Shown here: positions 24,098-35,156 of the stretch, in pieces | How the letters are laid out: each line of letters opens with the position of its first letter | Position numbering within the stretch: the stretch's first letter is position 1 | NCBI GenBank assembly: GCA_027605045.1 | Contig: JAQFWX010000004.1 | Location: forward strand, 1,250,683 to 1,314,682 | Length of the DNA: 64,000 bases | Source of the DNA: Phallus indusiatus | Taxonomy: Eukaryota; Basidiomycota; Agaricomycetes; Phallales; Phallaceae | Reading direction: 5' to 3' | The notes under the pieces: generated by a model | Database searches by the model: none | Told to the model about the DNA's origin: nothing | Seen by the model: the letters and a program-made list of their open reading frames with translations, nothing else | Made by a program: the position numbers and the translations under genes

Positions 24098-24553
24098 ACT
24101 TATCAGCACACAAGGGTTAGAGAAGAGCCTGAGTATAGCGTCGAGCAGAGTCGAGGACAGCTAGTGCGTCTCCCGCCTCGCCGCGCACAACTCATGGTCA
24201 CCGATCGTGACATAATGATCTCAAATTTCGACGTGCCGAGAGTGGATACGTCCTGAATTACGAGTTTCGGAATACCACAACGTACCGAGTCCCTTGCTCA
24301 ACTAGTGTTGGAAGGCGTTGGAAGGCGTTGGACCGTCAGTCGAGTGATCCCGCATGGCATTGCTATATACAACAAAAGCAATCAGACGGAACATCATCAT
24401 GCGCGGATGGTCTGGGGCACACTGAACAAGCCAAACAATTAAGCGGTTATTGTCTATATTCATTATTAACAGTCAAAGTAAATAATACACGCCGTGCGAT
24501 ATACACTTCCTTCCATCCTAATTATATATAGACTAATAAAATCTCTCCATACA
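24098..24553. other. Intergenic upstream of monooxygenase, holding a short tandem repeat
   Basis: About 455 bp between tandem minus-strand genes; it should hold the monooxygenase promoter and the terminator of the RPA-interacting protein gene. The only structured element seen is the 10-bp direct repeat at 24307-24333. Confidence 0.5.
24307..24333. repeat. 10-bp tandem repeat, 2.7 copies
   Basis: The unit GTTGGAAGGC occurs at 24307-24316 and 24317-24326, followed by a partial third copy. It lies upstream of the monooxygenase start. No function is known. Confidence 0.8.
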
Positions 24554-25963
24554 TCACAAAGCGAAACACCAATCACACCCATCAGAGCTGCAGAGCACCA
24601 TCGCACCAACACCATTCCCTGTCGGCGTCTCCGCTACCAAAGGATTATGAGATCTATGTACATTTAATAATGGTGTTAACCACCTGTATATGCAAGAGCA
24701 AGAAGTAAAAAAAATCCACACCTGTTCAAAGATGTTGAATGCATATAAGGATCCATCCAGACTTTTTGGGCATATTGTAAAGATCGGGTTGTTATACAAT
24801 TTGAACAGGCAACTTGATTGCATAGCCGAGTTTGAGAATGACAGAATGGACAACTTGAAGTGATTGGTGTTTGTTGCGTTGGTGTTGGTGTTGTTTCGTC
24901 AGTGCTGTTTTCGAAGGGTAGGGCGCGAAATGAGAATGGGGAAGCTGGAGGCGAGGACATGGTTAATTGGCTGTACACTGAACGTGAAGGGGAAGGTTGT
25001 TCTATATTCATGTCTAGAAATATTCCGACGTTAATCTTAAGCCGCGCGAGAGGCGAGCGGGGTGCTTACGTGGGGTGAATTGCTTCTCAAGGTCCGAGGG
25101 GTCTTCAGTATCAAGATCAACCATGCCATAGGCTACGCGTTCTTGGATAGCTTGCAACTCGGATTCTTCAAGTTCGGCAAGATATTCTGCTATTACAGCG
25201 TCTTCATATTCGGCATCGGTGAGAGAAATTTCTTCTTCTGATACCATTTTGGATTGGTTTCCTAGATAAAAATGTGAGCATAGACTGCATGAAATTGATG
25301 TAATTCGACATGCCAGTAAATCCTTCCTCCAACGCGTTCATGTCTTCGTACATACTTGGGTCTATTGAGCTCCCAAATTCTCTTTCGAACGATACATTCA
25401 TCGCATGTCTGGACTGCCTTATTTCATTCAGCATAACGCGTGTGTATAACTGAACAGGTATGATGTTGAGCATATCTAAAATTGAGAGCATCTCTGCGGT
25501 AAACAAAACATACCTCATCTCCAAAAAGCGCGTTCTGATCATCCTCGGCCTCTTTCTCATCATCGTCCATCTCCATCCCATAATCATTCTCCGCGTCAAA
25601 TCCATCACTACTAAACAGATGGTGATCCGAACTTCTAGATTTTCTAATGGCATTACCCCGTTTTTCGCGACGAACACGCTCAATGCAGTGCGCCTTGAAG
25701 TGATCACGAAGTAATTGTCCAGCAGGCGAATCATCGAATCTCCTTTTACCACGACCATCATTGAATGTTCGAGACGAGGTTTGTGATTTGTATTGTCTCT
25801 TTCGGTGAGAGATTTGAGAGAGAGCGGAATTGCCCGGCCTAGATGTCCCGCTGTGCTGGGATAGTGGCGAAGAATGTTCTGGGGAGTATATACTTTGTAA
25901 GAAGCTCGACTTAGGTCCTTTTAAGCCGAGAGGGGAAGAATCTGGTGTTAGGGTGGAATACAT
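24554..25963 (-). CDS. RPA-interacting protein (RIP/RPAIN) homologue
   Basis: About five exons on the minus strand give roughly 370 residues. The N-terminal half is Ser/Pro-rich with a basic helix, LLRDHFKAHCIERVRREKRG, resembling the N-terminal RIP motif. The middle has acidic helical segments (FEREFGSSIDPSMYEDM; DAVIAEYLAELEESELQAIQ), typical of RIP_M. The C-terminus is a Cys-rich finger: SCPFCHSQTRLCNQVACSNC, then after an intron an H-x3-H pair (HRSH) and CSSDGCDWCFAL at the very end. Vertebrate RPAIN carries replication protein A into the nucleus. The three-part architecture fits, but sequence identity is low, and a general zinc-finger protein cannot be excluded. Confidence 0.6.
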
Positions 25964-26541
25964 TTAGCGGTGAGCTGGAGACAGTTCGAGTTCGAAGACG
26001 CGGTGGAGAGTGTAAAGTTAAATTGCGGGACGCGAACGCCTGGACGCGTTACTCATTTTTTGGCCGGGTGACTAAGCTATAAGCGCCCAAAATTCCGTCT
26101 CGTCCATTCAGGAAGAGTACCGAGTTGAGGAGAGCTTCGACCTTGAAGCAAGAATGACGAATGATCACTAGATCACTGGTGATCTCAACTCGACATCATT
26201 AGTGTTTGGGTGAATTCTCTACTATAATTATTACGATACTGTCGAAGCTACCTCAGGAGTCGGAACCATTTCGTGCATTTTTTCGGATAATTCAGGCAAA
26301 GACTAAAGGTGCATTACGTGAGACTTTGAGATACATTCAACATGAGATAAATAAGGATTGGAGAACGAAGATTCAAGTGGCAGAATGAACTAAGCACTGA
26401 GCAGCATGAGGATAAGAAGGGAAGACGCTCAATGCGCCGCCGGACTCGTGCCGCGTCGGCATACGCCGTGCGCAAAGACATTCGTCCAAGATCTGTTCTT
26501 CGCCAAAAGCTCCTTGCTTGTTTTTCGGCTGAGCATACAAT
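25964..26541. other. Intergenic: divergent promoter, RPA-interacting protein / RBG1
   Basis: About 580 bp between divergent starts. An open stretch at 26206-26388 lacks an ATG start and has no recognised domain, so it is not called as a gene. Confidence 0.5.
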
Positions 26542-28580
26542 ATGACGACAGTACAAAAGATTAAAGTAAGTACTTTGTAATCTCGATCTTCGCTGAGAAT
26601 CATAGCAAGCATAGGAAATTGAAGATGAAATGGTTGGTATCCTCACGCACAACATTTCGCACTTCCAACTAACATCGACCATGTCCAAGTAGGCTAGAAG
26701 TAAGTCTATTCAGATTTTTGACAAAAAGTTCCCATACAGATGACGATGTTTTAGCTCAAAAGAATAAGGCCACGAGTTATCACTTGGGCCTTCTAAAAGC
26801 AAAGCTTGCCAAGCTTCGGAGGGAACTTTTAACGTCGACTTCAGGAGGGGGTGGTGGAGGTGGTCCTGGATTCGACGTAGCTCGTACTGGAATAGGCAAG
26901 TAACTCCCTTGTCAGGTCTTTCTTGATAGATTGACTGTGAAATGCAGCTTCTGTTGGATTTGTAGGTATGTAATACAAACTCTTGTGTGTGCACGTATAC
27001 CCGTTTATTAACCTTTGAGCAGGATTCCCATCTGTAGGAAAGGTAGATCACCAAATACGCATCGTAGAGAAAATGCATGTTTAATACTTACTAGTCAACT
27101 CTCATGTCAAAAATGACCGGGACACACTCCGAGGTTTCTGCTATTGATTTCACGACTCTTACAACCGTTCCCGGCACAATAAAGGTTCACGGTGCCCCAA
27201 TACAGATTTTAGATCTTCGTGCGAATGAATCTCTTTGTATCGACTTTAGTTTACAAGTTTATTGATTATCACACTCCCATAGCCGGTATTATTGAGGGTG
27301 CTAATGACGGTCGTGGACGAGGACGGCAAGGTATGTGAATTAGGCTAGTTCGAAGGTTTCTCTTAATATATGATTGCAGTTATTGCTGGTATGTTGACAC
27401 TACCGTGACTCAACTACGTCTACCACCTCTGACCGATTTTTGTTTGAAAAGTCGCACGGACATGCAACTTGATCTTCATCGTAGGTTTTTGTTTTCTCCT
27501 CTGTATTTCATAGCACCTCGAATCCAATAGGTTCTGGATGTTCTCAAACCACTTAACGACAAACGGATAATAGAAAATGAACTAGAAGGTTTTGGCATAC
27601 GCCTCAACAAGAAACCGCCATCTATCACAGTGCGCAAAAAGGACAAAGGAGGTACGTGTGTCTTCTATACACACATATATTTGATATTCTTAACACCAGT
27701 TTCATTATGTCAGGGATTGCTATTACAAATACTGTTCCGCTCACAAACATCGATCACGACGAAATTAAAGCTGTTCTCAGCGAATATAGGATTAGCAATG
27801 CTGATGTAGCAATTCGAGAACCCAACTGCACGGCCGACGACGTAGTAGACGTTATAGAGGGCAACAGGTAAGTTGATATTTATATGGTGCTTCTCTTGGG
27901 GAGCTTGAGCCTCGTAGAGTCTATGTTCCAGCAATATATGTCTTGAACAAAGTAAGGAAATGTTCTCGTTTTTCTTCAGATTATATTCATCTCAAAATCA
28001 GATTGACGCAATTTCCATCGAAGAATTGGATCTTTTGTAAGTTACTGGGTTTGCTACAGCATTTTATTTCATTATATTTTAGATATAAAATTCCACACTC
28101 TGTTCCTATCTCATCTAAAGAGTGGCTAAACGTGGATGAATTAGTCGAAATGGTAATGTTGGACCGATCGATCATGACTTCTTTTTTTTTGACCTTTTGT
28201 GTAAGATGTGGGAATCCCTCGACTTGGTAAGAGTTTACACCCGACCGCATGGTCAACCACCAGATTATACTGCTCCCGTCGTTCTGAGACGCGGTAAATG
28301 TACGATTGAGGATTTCTGTAACGCTATCCACAAAGAAATTGCGAAGCAACTCAAGTAGTAAGTCTTCATGTTCTGAAAAGCCTCTGAAAGAGAATAGAAA
28401 TTGAGCATTGCTTTTTTTCAGTGTTATTGTATGGGGGTCTAGTGCAAAGCATGCAAGAGGACAAAAGGTCGGACTGGAACACGTTTTAGAGGATGAAGAT
28501 GGTAAGATAACAGCCCAACCATCATCCTCCTTTCTGCAATTCTCATGTCCCCCGCAGTAGTAACAATTGTCAAAAAATAA
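26542..28580 (+). CDS. RBG1: Developmentally regulated GTP-binding protein RBG1/DRG1
   Basis: This is a conserved ribosome-associated GTPase that supports translation elongation, usually with a DFRP partner (Tma46). About 13 short exons give roughly 370 residues. Exon 1 (26542-26565) encodes MTTVQKIK, and exon 2 EIEDEM. The helix [20 protein letters not shown] and the Gly-rich linker before FDVARTG match the family. Motifs: G1 GFPSVGKST, the switch [10 protein letters not shown]3 [28 protein letters not shown]4 LNKID and G5-like ISSKEW. The S5D2L insert ([23 protein letters not shown]) and TGS domain ([40 protein letters not shown]) follow. One intron (26896-26947) is GC-AG. The stop is only 36 bp from the ALG8 stop. 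Confidence 0.95.
26896..26947 (+). other. RBG1: GC-AG intron of RBG1
   Basis: ARTGI|ASVGFVGFPSVGK, the conserved lead into the G1 loop, is restored only with donor GCAAGT at 26896 and acceptor AG at 26946-26947. The GT at 26900 breaks the frame. Confidence 0.85.
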
Positions 28581-28616
28581 TGATAGATGGGGATGGAATA
28601 ATACCGACTATAATAA

Positions 28617-30988
28617 TTAATATTGAGAGATATACAAATACGACAAACGTAAGAACGCCCATCCCAAGCCCACTGCGCAGTACACGCTCGTAATCATGAG
28701 AGGCAAGAATGCCAAATTTTCTTTGCCTTGTAAATTTATAAACGTGATCACCAATTGTAATGGTGCAAAGCCCCAGAGGTATAGTCGCTCTAATCTGTCC
28801 AGTATGACTGCAGGCAGAGTAGAAGGTATGCTATGTCGTTCTCATTCTTAGCGTTTGAATACAGTCCGGAGATATTGATCACCTACTCATATGTTTTTCG
28901 GTTAAGAGGAGGTAAACAAAGCGCCGCCCATAACGCAGAGTATCCGATTTTTATGAATGTTTCTGAACGAAAAGGTTATATATTCGAATGACAGAAAGGA
29001 ATACACGTGTTGGGAACGTACCAGCCGGAGTGAACAGTAAGGGAAAAAGACCATATATACCAGCGAAACTGGCTATCAAAAATGTCCGAAAGAAGGCGTG
29101 ATTCTCAGCGGCGAGCAGGCTATAAGGAAATTATTAATCAACTTTTTAACTCAAGAATATGTTGGGGACTTGCCTTAGTGGGACCAAAATCAGAAGAACA
29201 GCTTTTTCATGCACATGCCATCCGAACATGAATGAGGTGTATCCACAAAGTGTTAAGGCGATCAGGAATGATTTGTACGTTGGAGAAAACCACAGCTTGG
29301 CGAGGAATACCTGCCAAAACGTGTTAAAGAAGGTTAAGGCGTCGAGTATTACTGGTTCGAGAAAACGAACCGATTGATATGCAATAGTGATAGTAAAAGT
29401 GTACAAAGGTTTAACATTCGGTAAAACCGCAAAGACTGTATCACCAACAAGACCTCGCGAAGTAGAATTGACACCTGAAAGATGCACTGGCAGCCGTAAC
29501 AATTTCGCATCTGGAGAAAAACTGTTTTAGTTTCTTTTAAAGAGGTTTCATATAGAACACCACCCACATCGCAATAGGACTCTATCCAAAGCTGTCATCA
29601 ACGCCCATGCATTGGGAGCCCAATACGCGTGATTAAGCCCACGCGTGAATGGGAATAGACGCGAAGCCAATTGTCCCAGTTGTCTCATAAGCACAAACGG
29701 GCCAAGGGAAACTACAAATACGGCTATGACGACGTTGGCGAGCGAGAAGAAAGCTTGAAGTTTCAATGTTCCTGATCCGAAATATAACTAAGAATCACCT
29801 CTAGCCTTCGTAACTGCCTGATACATACCTTGCGGTGTCATGCAGTGTGCTCTAAGGAGGTAGATGAAATAAGCTGGCTAAAACGCCAAAATCGTTTAGT
29901 ATAACGATTGACATTCTTTTAAAGTAGTACGTACAGCGATATACATATAAATATGTTTGAAGTTGAGGAGAATGGCAAAGAGCGCTCCGGAAAGAAGGTT
30001 GTCTCCCTGTTTTGTTTGACTAAATATACTCTGGTGTTTTCAAAGTCATAGACGCACTCGTTCAGCTTGATAAATCGACCATAATAATATCCCAAACATG
30101 AATCCGTTATATTGGAAGTGTATATGGTCTACGATCAGGAAGCCGGGATGTGTGAAGAGAGATATACAAATGATACGTCGTATACTAGAATCTTCAGCAT
30201 TTTTAATGAACCTACGAGGCAGATGAGTGAATGGAATCAATAATGCAATATGCAATAAGAGAGAAAATATACTTCAACAAGGCCGCTCCAAGGACGAGTT
30301 CTGTTAGTATAACCGTCGTACGCTGATACGCCACGACAGTCCAAGCGTCATAATTCAAATTTGATAGGTCGACAATTTTGCTGTCTATCAAGGAAGCAGG
30401 TATAGATAGAATATACTCAAAGTACGCAAAAAATGGTGGGTAGTCGAGGGCTGTAGTTTCGGAACGTTTCTCAGTCAACGTGGTCGATTTGCATCAATGG
30501 TGTGAAGGGACGTACTCCATTCTGAGGTTGTCTACTTAAAGAAAATCTGAAATGAATATCCCATAGCACAAATTCCACAACATTGAGAAAAGAAATTCTG
30601 ACATCGTAGTACCATTTGGAGATGGGAAGTGAATGTGTGACAGCGAGCCAATTCCTATGTACTTCGAAATCGGTGGAACGGCTTGTAAAAGAGTATCAGC
30701 TACCGACGTTCACAAGCTATGATTAGAACCTAAGATTGACGTACTAGGCAGGCCACAGAAGAATTTTGAAAATCGTTGAAAAAGGAATATCGTTCCTTCC
30801 AGTGTATCGAACCAGCCGAATAGTTTCACCGAAAAGTCCTTCGCAACTGACACAACGCACTTCCACTGTTGTATTTGTGTTGGTTCATTCAATTTTGGAA
30901 CAGGAACAGTGCCGGGGTTTTTACTGTCCTCTTTTTTGGGAAATTCGTGAATGGCGGATAAACGTGGGGAAGGCTCTGGAGTTGCCAT
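28617..30988 (-). CDS. ALG8: Dolichyl-P-glucose alpha-1,3-glucosyltransferase ALG8
   Basis: This ER multi-spanning enzyme adds the second glucose to the lipid-linked oligosaccharide used for N-glycosylation. About 11 exons give roughly 600 residues. ATG 30988 starts a cytosolic leader ([10 protein letters not shown]...QQWK), which splices with donor GTGCGT to [20 protein letters not shown]. Then comes the signature [82 protein letters not shown] and [17 protein letters not shown]. The acidic/aromatic luminal loop motifs expected of the ALG6/ALG8 family are present, and HxFxxNG placement favours ALG8. The C-terminus [20 protein letters not shown] is complete. Its 3' end abuts RBG1. Confidence 0.92.
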
Positions 30989-31118
30989 TATAACCAACGG
31001 AAGACTACTGGCGTCACCAAAGCCAAAGCCACGGAGTAACGCGAAACGGACGGAGCGCGCCTATGCGGCATAATCTAATTACGATTTCGACTCCAACGAC
31101 AACATTCAAAAACCAAAA

Positions 31119-31566
31119 ATGAGCGAAAAGACAGTTAATCTTGCGAACCTTCAAAAGCAAACTGCAAATCAAAGGTACTTTGACCGTTTCTCTCCAAACT
31201 CTTCAAAAAGAACAATTTAATCAAAGCAGATAATAATAAACGGCGTTTTTCCTCCCTCTAAATTCTACTTGATAAATTTGGAACTTGCAACAGCAACGCT
31301 CTGAACACACTGCTTGCGTTCAGTTTCGCATTGGCCGCTTTACCTATTAGCAGCTATTTCTTTACGCTGTGGTATGTGTTTAATGGTGAGCGTCGCTTTG
31401 TCTTCGACTTCGTCACCCCCCAGTAATATGGAATTTAGGAAACTCTACATATTCAGCAATCACAGCCATTGTCGCCGCGAATGTAGTTCTCTTCTCATAC
31501 ATTATTCTCTCTATCCGTGACGAGTCTGAAGCGCAAAAAACCACCCAAGCTCGTAAGGAGCAATAA
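31119..31566 (+). CDS. VMA21: V-ATPase assembly factor VMA21
   Basis: This small ER membrane chaperone guides V0-sector assembly of the vacuolar H+-ATPase. Three exons give about 86 residues. The N-terminus MSEKTVNLANLQKQTANQ is cytosolic. Two hydrophobic hairpin helices follow: NALNTLLAFSFALAALPISS-YF with FTLWYVFN, and STYSAITAIVAANVVLFSYI. The C-terminal SIRDESEAQ...ARKEQ ends in a dibasic-like RKEQ that resembles the ER-retrieval KKED of the yeast protein. Intron 1 is unusually long for so small a gene (about 115 bp, 31175-31290) and may hide an alternative exon. It is divergent from ALG8 (130 bp between starts) and convergent with RNR2. Confidence 0.88.
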
Positions 31567-31777
31567 GGTCGATGCTTCTGGCGCGTTTCACTTTTCTATT
31601 TTTCACATGCTTTCAAACAATTTGCAGCGAAGCATTTATAGTATTTCAATCAAAAGTAGAATTACATAAAGAATATAACATGCAGGAGTTGGGACCGTAT
31701 ACAGTATTGCAGATAATAAAAACTATAAGTGATTAGAGGATTATTGACAAATATACACCACAGGGTATAAAGAGGCT

Positions 31778-33313
31778 CTAAAAATCCTCTTCTAACGAGC
31801 TATTGGAGTAACAATTAGTAAAGAGTTATAGCACCAAACAAAATATCGCTACTTACAAAAGACTCTCTTTCGTTGCCTCACTGTTCGACAGCGCCGATTC
31901 GGTATGTTTGACGCTAGACTTGGCGTAGTCTGACACTCGCTTCTCAAAGAAGTTGGTCTTGCCCTGCAATGAAATCATATCCATGAAGTCGAACTACGCA
32001 ATGAAAATCAATGAATATCCTAAGCTGTGAACGACAACATCACGACTCACAGGATTGGTTACGTTGTAAACTTTCTCGTTACCCAAGGCGACAAGCAGTC
32101 GGTCAGCGACGAATTCAATGTATTGATTCATGAGCTTCGAGTTCATGCCAATGAGCGCAACGGGCAAGGCATCTACAAATGGGTGTTAACGCTGAACATA
32201 CGAACCAAGATGCAAAGACGTACCCGTCAAGAAGGTTTGTTCAATGGTGACTGCTTCTGTGATAATTCTCTTGACGGTGTCTGGGTGAGGTCGCTTTCTC
32301 AAATGACTGAAGAGGAGGCATGCAAAATCGGTATGCATGCCTTCATCACGACTAATGAGCTCATTCGAGAAAGTAAGACCAGGCATCAAGCCACGCTTCT
32401 TCAGCCAGAAGATAGAAGCAAATGAACCAGAGAAGAAGATACCCTCTACAGCAGCGAAAGCTACGAGGCGTTCAGCGAAGGTGGAACGGCGGTCAGATAT
32501 CCATTTGAGGGCCCAGTCAGCCTTTTTCTTAATGCATGGTATGGTTTCGATGGCATCGAAAAGGTATTCGCGTTGAGCGGGATCCTTGATATAGGTATCA
32601 ATGAGGAGAGAGTATGTCTCAGAATGGATATTTTCCCTGTAAGGGTAAAAAAAAATTAAGACAAGCGAGACACGAGCATCAAATCACGTACATCATTATT
32701 TGAAAACCGTAGAAACAACGCGCTTCGGCAGCTTGAACTTCATTGCTGAAGCGTTCTACCAAGTTTTCGTTGACGATACCGTCCGACGCGGCGAAGAAAG
32801 CGAGGACGTGAGATATGAAATGGCGTTCGTTGTCGTTCAGTTTGTTCTGCCAGTCGTGGAGATCTTTTGAAAGATCCATCTCTTCCGCGGTCCAGAAGGA
32901 TGCCTCGGCTTTTTTGTACATCATCCAAATCTAAAAAGACACGAACACGTTAATAAAACTGTCCAATGACGCGTCGAAAAATGACAATTTACCTCGTTGT
33001 ACTGAATGGGAAATAGAACAAAGCGACGTTTTGATTCTTTGAGAAGGGGTTCATCTTTTTCGTCGAGGTCGACATCGCCAACGAAGCGAAGACGCGCGGG
33101 GTCGAAGGGTTCCGCGTCTTCCTCGTCATCCGACGCGTCTTTGTGTACCGGATCTTCAGATTTCGCGTCTGATTCGGGTTTTGGTTTAAATACGGGTGGT
33201 TTCACGGGTGAGTCCAAGGTAAAAACGTCGAGGGAAGCTGCAATAGCCTTGCTGGGTGTGGCGGTGGGCATGGAGGTTGCGGATGTGTTGCTTTCGATAG
33301 CGACTGGTGCCAT
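31778..33313 (-). CDS. RNR2: Ribonucleoside-diphosphate reductase small subunit RNR2
   Basis: RNR2 carries the di-iron tyrosyl-radical centre that drives dNTP synthesis. About six exons give roughly 420 residues. A basidiomycete-type acidic leader (MAPVAIESN...[14 protein letters not shown]) precedes the core [119 protein letters not shown] and [19 protein letters not shown]. Iron ligands expected in WTAEEMD, E-x2-H in MMENIHSE and DEGMH are all visible. The final exon encodes FSLEEDF, the C-terminal tail that docks on the large subunit. MCB-like boxes lie upstream. Confidence 0.96.
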
Positions 33314-33396
33314 GTGTAAAAATGGGATAGAAGGAGGTATTCTGTGGTAACCAGGAGGGGTGAGGTATAGGGTGAGGGGAGGAAGATGAGGGAGAG

Positions 33397-33513
33397 ACGC
33401 GAGAGTGAGTCAGCTTTTATATGCTCGCGCCTGAAGGAAGCTGAGACGTCCAAACATCAATAAATTATAAATTATTACGTAAGGATCGTGGAACGCGACA
33501 ACTCCGCACGCGT
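33397..33513 (-). promoter_or_regulatory. MCB-like cell-cycle boxes upstream of RNR2
   Basis: ACGCGA occurs at 33397-33402 and 33493-33498, and a perfect ACGCGT at 33508-33513, 85-200 bp before the RNR2 start. MBF binds ACGCGT and drives G1/S expression of ribonucleotide reductase genes in yeasts. Action here is inferred. Confidence 0.5.
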
Positions 33514-33728
33514 CCGCGTCAACGTCCACTATGCACCGGAGCCAGAAACACCACGATGACCAAAAAAGGCATTTCGTTGATTGTCCAAGAGAAAACGAAA
33601 ATGAAATTGTATGTTTTTGAAAGGTGTCTTAGAGTGTACTTATTGTTATTGTATTGTACCCCGGAAGCATAAAAGTGTGACCACTGAGAATGTCACGCTT
33701 TGCTGTCAGAGAACCCGGTGAGGATATG

Positions 33729-33744
33729 TATATATATATAAAAT
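33729..33744 (+). promoter_or_regulatory. TATA-like element of the 33.8-kb hypothetical gene
   Basis: An alternating TATATATATA run ending in AAAA lies about 100 bp before the plus-strand ATG at 33846, at a normal TATA distance for fungi. Confidence 0.45.
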
Positions 33745-33845
33745 AAGAATAGCCTCGTAGCAGCGTGGGTGCACTTCACTCTCTGCTGCTCTGCTACTCT
33801 GCTACTCTGCACCGCCTCGGATACCACCTATACTCACTTGCATCA

Positions 33846-34714
33846 ATGACGACTGTTCCATACCAACTCGACGAGCTCATTGCCAGTCTCAGCACTTCGC
33901 ACATTGGAAACGAGGCCATCGAGCTTGCAAAGCTCCAGGTGGGTTTTGAGCAGTCAATGAATAATGATCTATTTGAATTCTGAGTGCGCTGCGCCAGGCT
34001 CAATTGCAGCAGTCATTGCAAGCATATCCCCAGGGTGCTCCCTTCCCTACATCTCCCGTCCAGTCCCCTACATTCTCCTCGCACAACGGCCCACCGGCCA
34101 ACACTCCCGTGTCCCGAACACCGTCCTGGGCAACCTCCGTTGTCGATCCCGCCACAGCCATCTCAATGGGCCCTGGTCGGACTCGCCGCAGAAGCAGTAT
34201 TGCAAGTGCTGCAAGCTTCCGCGCACAACTATCCCGTCTCGAAGAAGACTTCTATCCTCCCTCAGGCTCGGCTGCTTCCTCTTCTGGTGCGCGCTACGAT
34301 CTCGACCAGGATATGATGATGGAAGACGTCGAAGAAGAGGCAGAGGTCGACGCTTCCTTGAACCACATATCATCACCATCACCATCGTCATCATCTCATG
34401 CCACCAGCCCCATTCAGTTCAGCCACCCTAATTCGACACACCAGGCCTATTCTCCGACAACTCTTGCATACGTCCTTAACGATCCCTTTCTTACACATCA
34501 GCTTCAGATAGCAGACCAGCGTAATCGACAACCTTCCTATTTTGCCCAGCTCGCCACCGCTCATCAGCATACATCACCCTTCCACCGTCCATCCCAAAAC
34601 CCTCCCCCAATGTCATCAGCACCTCCTCCAAACTCGTCCACCCAATCTTATCCACAACACCATTTACGACTCACGATCGATACCACTGCCTCTCCTTTCA
34701 CGACACATCGTTGA
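33846..34714 (+). CDS. Ser/Pro-rich hypothetical protein
   Basis: Two exons give about 270 residues. The start MTTVPYQLDELIASLSTSHI splices after KLQ to AQLQQSLQAYPQG, so the N-terminus forms a short amphipathic helix. The rest is low complexity: Ser/Pro/Thr runs, an RRRSSIASAASFRAQLSRLE stretch that could be a phosphorylated helix, an acidic patch (MMMEDVEEEAEVD) and a His/Pro/Ser tail. No catalytic domain is visible. RRRSSI resembles a basophilic (PKA-type) phosphosite. The consistent splice and the codon pattern support a real gene, but the function is unknown. Confidence 0.65.
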
Positions 34715-35156
34715 ATTATATAATTTACATGCGATTTTATAAAAACACATCGCGATACAATGCAATCCTTACACAGACTTGCATTCTTTTTGCTACTCAT
34801 ATATTGTATGGCTTTTGTATAACAATTTGTACCCTGTTATGTACTGCTTAGGTGTTTTTCTCGTTTCTTTTCTTAGGGATACATACAAATACATACATAC
34901 CACTTATTCCCATTCTTCCCCAATTCACGCGCACATTGTCCAGTGTCAGGATCATTTCTTTTTTCTTCTGGCATACGTGCGACCGAACCCCTAAAAGGTG
35001 ACGTGATTGTCGAATCGCAGGCTCATCTCAACTTCTCTCGACAATGTGTGTCCAGCCAATTACATTTCGTTTCCATTAAATACACGACCCGTTAGCAATG
35101 CTTAAATACATTATGTACTTGGAAAACTCTACAGTCCTCTTCGTAACTTTGATCCT
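34715..35156. other. Intergenic: convergent 3' regions
   Basis: About 440 bp between convergent stops; AT-rich and pyrimidine-rich, consistent with two 3' UTRs. No gene is supported. Confidence 0.5.

Larger units (their letters stand above)
33314..33845. other. Intergenic: divergent promoter between RNR2 and the 33.8-kb hypothetical gene
   Basis: About 530 bp. It contains MCB-like boxes on the RNR2 side, and on the other side a TATA-like run and a pyrimidine-rich CTCTGCT tract (33776-33811) just before the plus-strand start. Confidence 0.6.

Noticed and set aside
24097..24109. Longer monooxygenase start at 24109
   Set aside because: That codon is GTG; the first ATG is at 24097 and gives the usual FAD-motif start.
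26206..26388. 60-codon open stretch in the RPAIN/RBG1 promoter with a helical, basic sequence
   Set aside because: No ATG start in the frame, no convincing exon to join and no family recognised.
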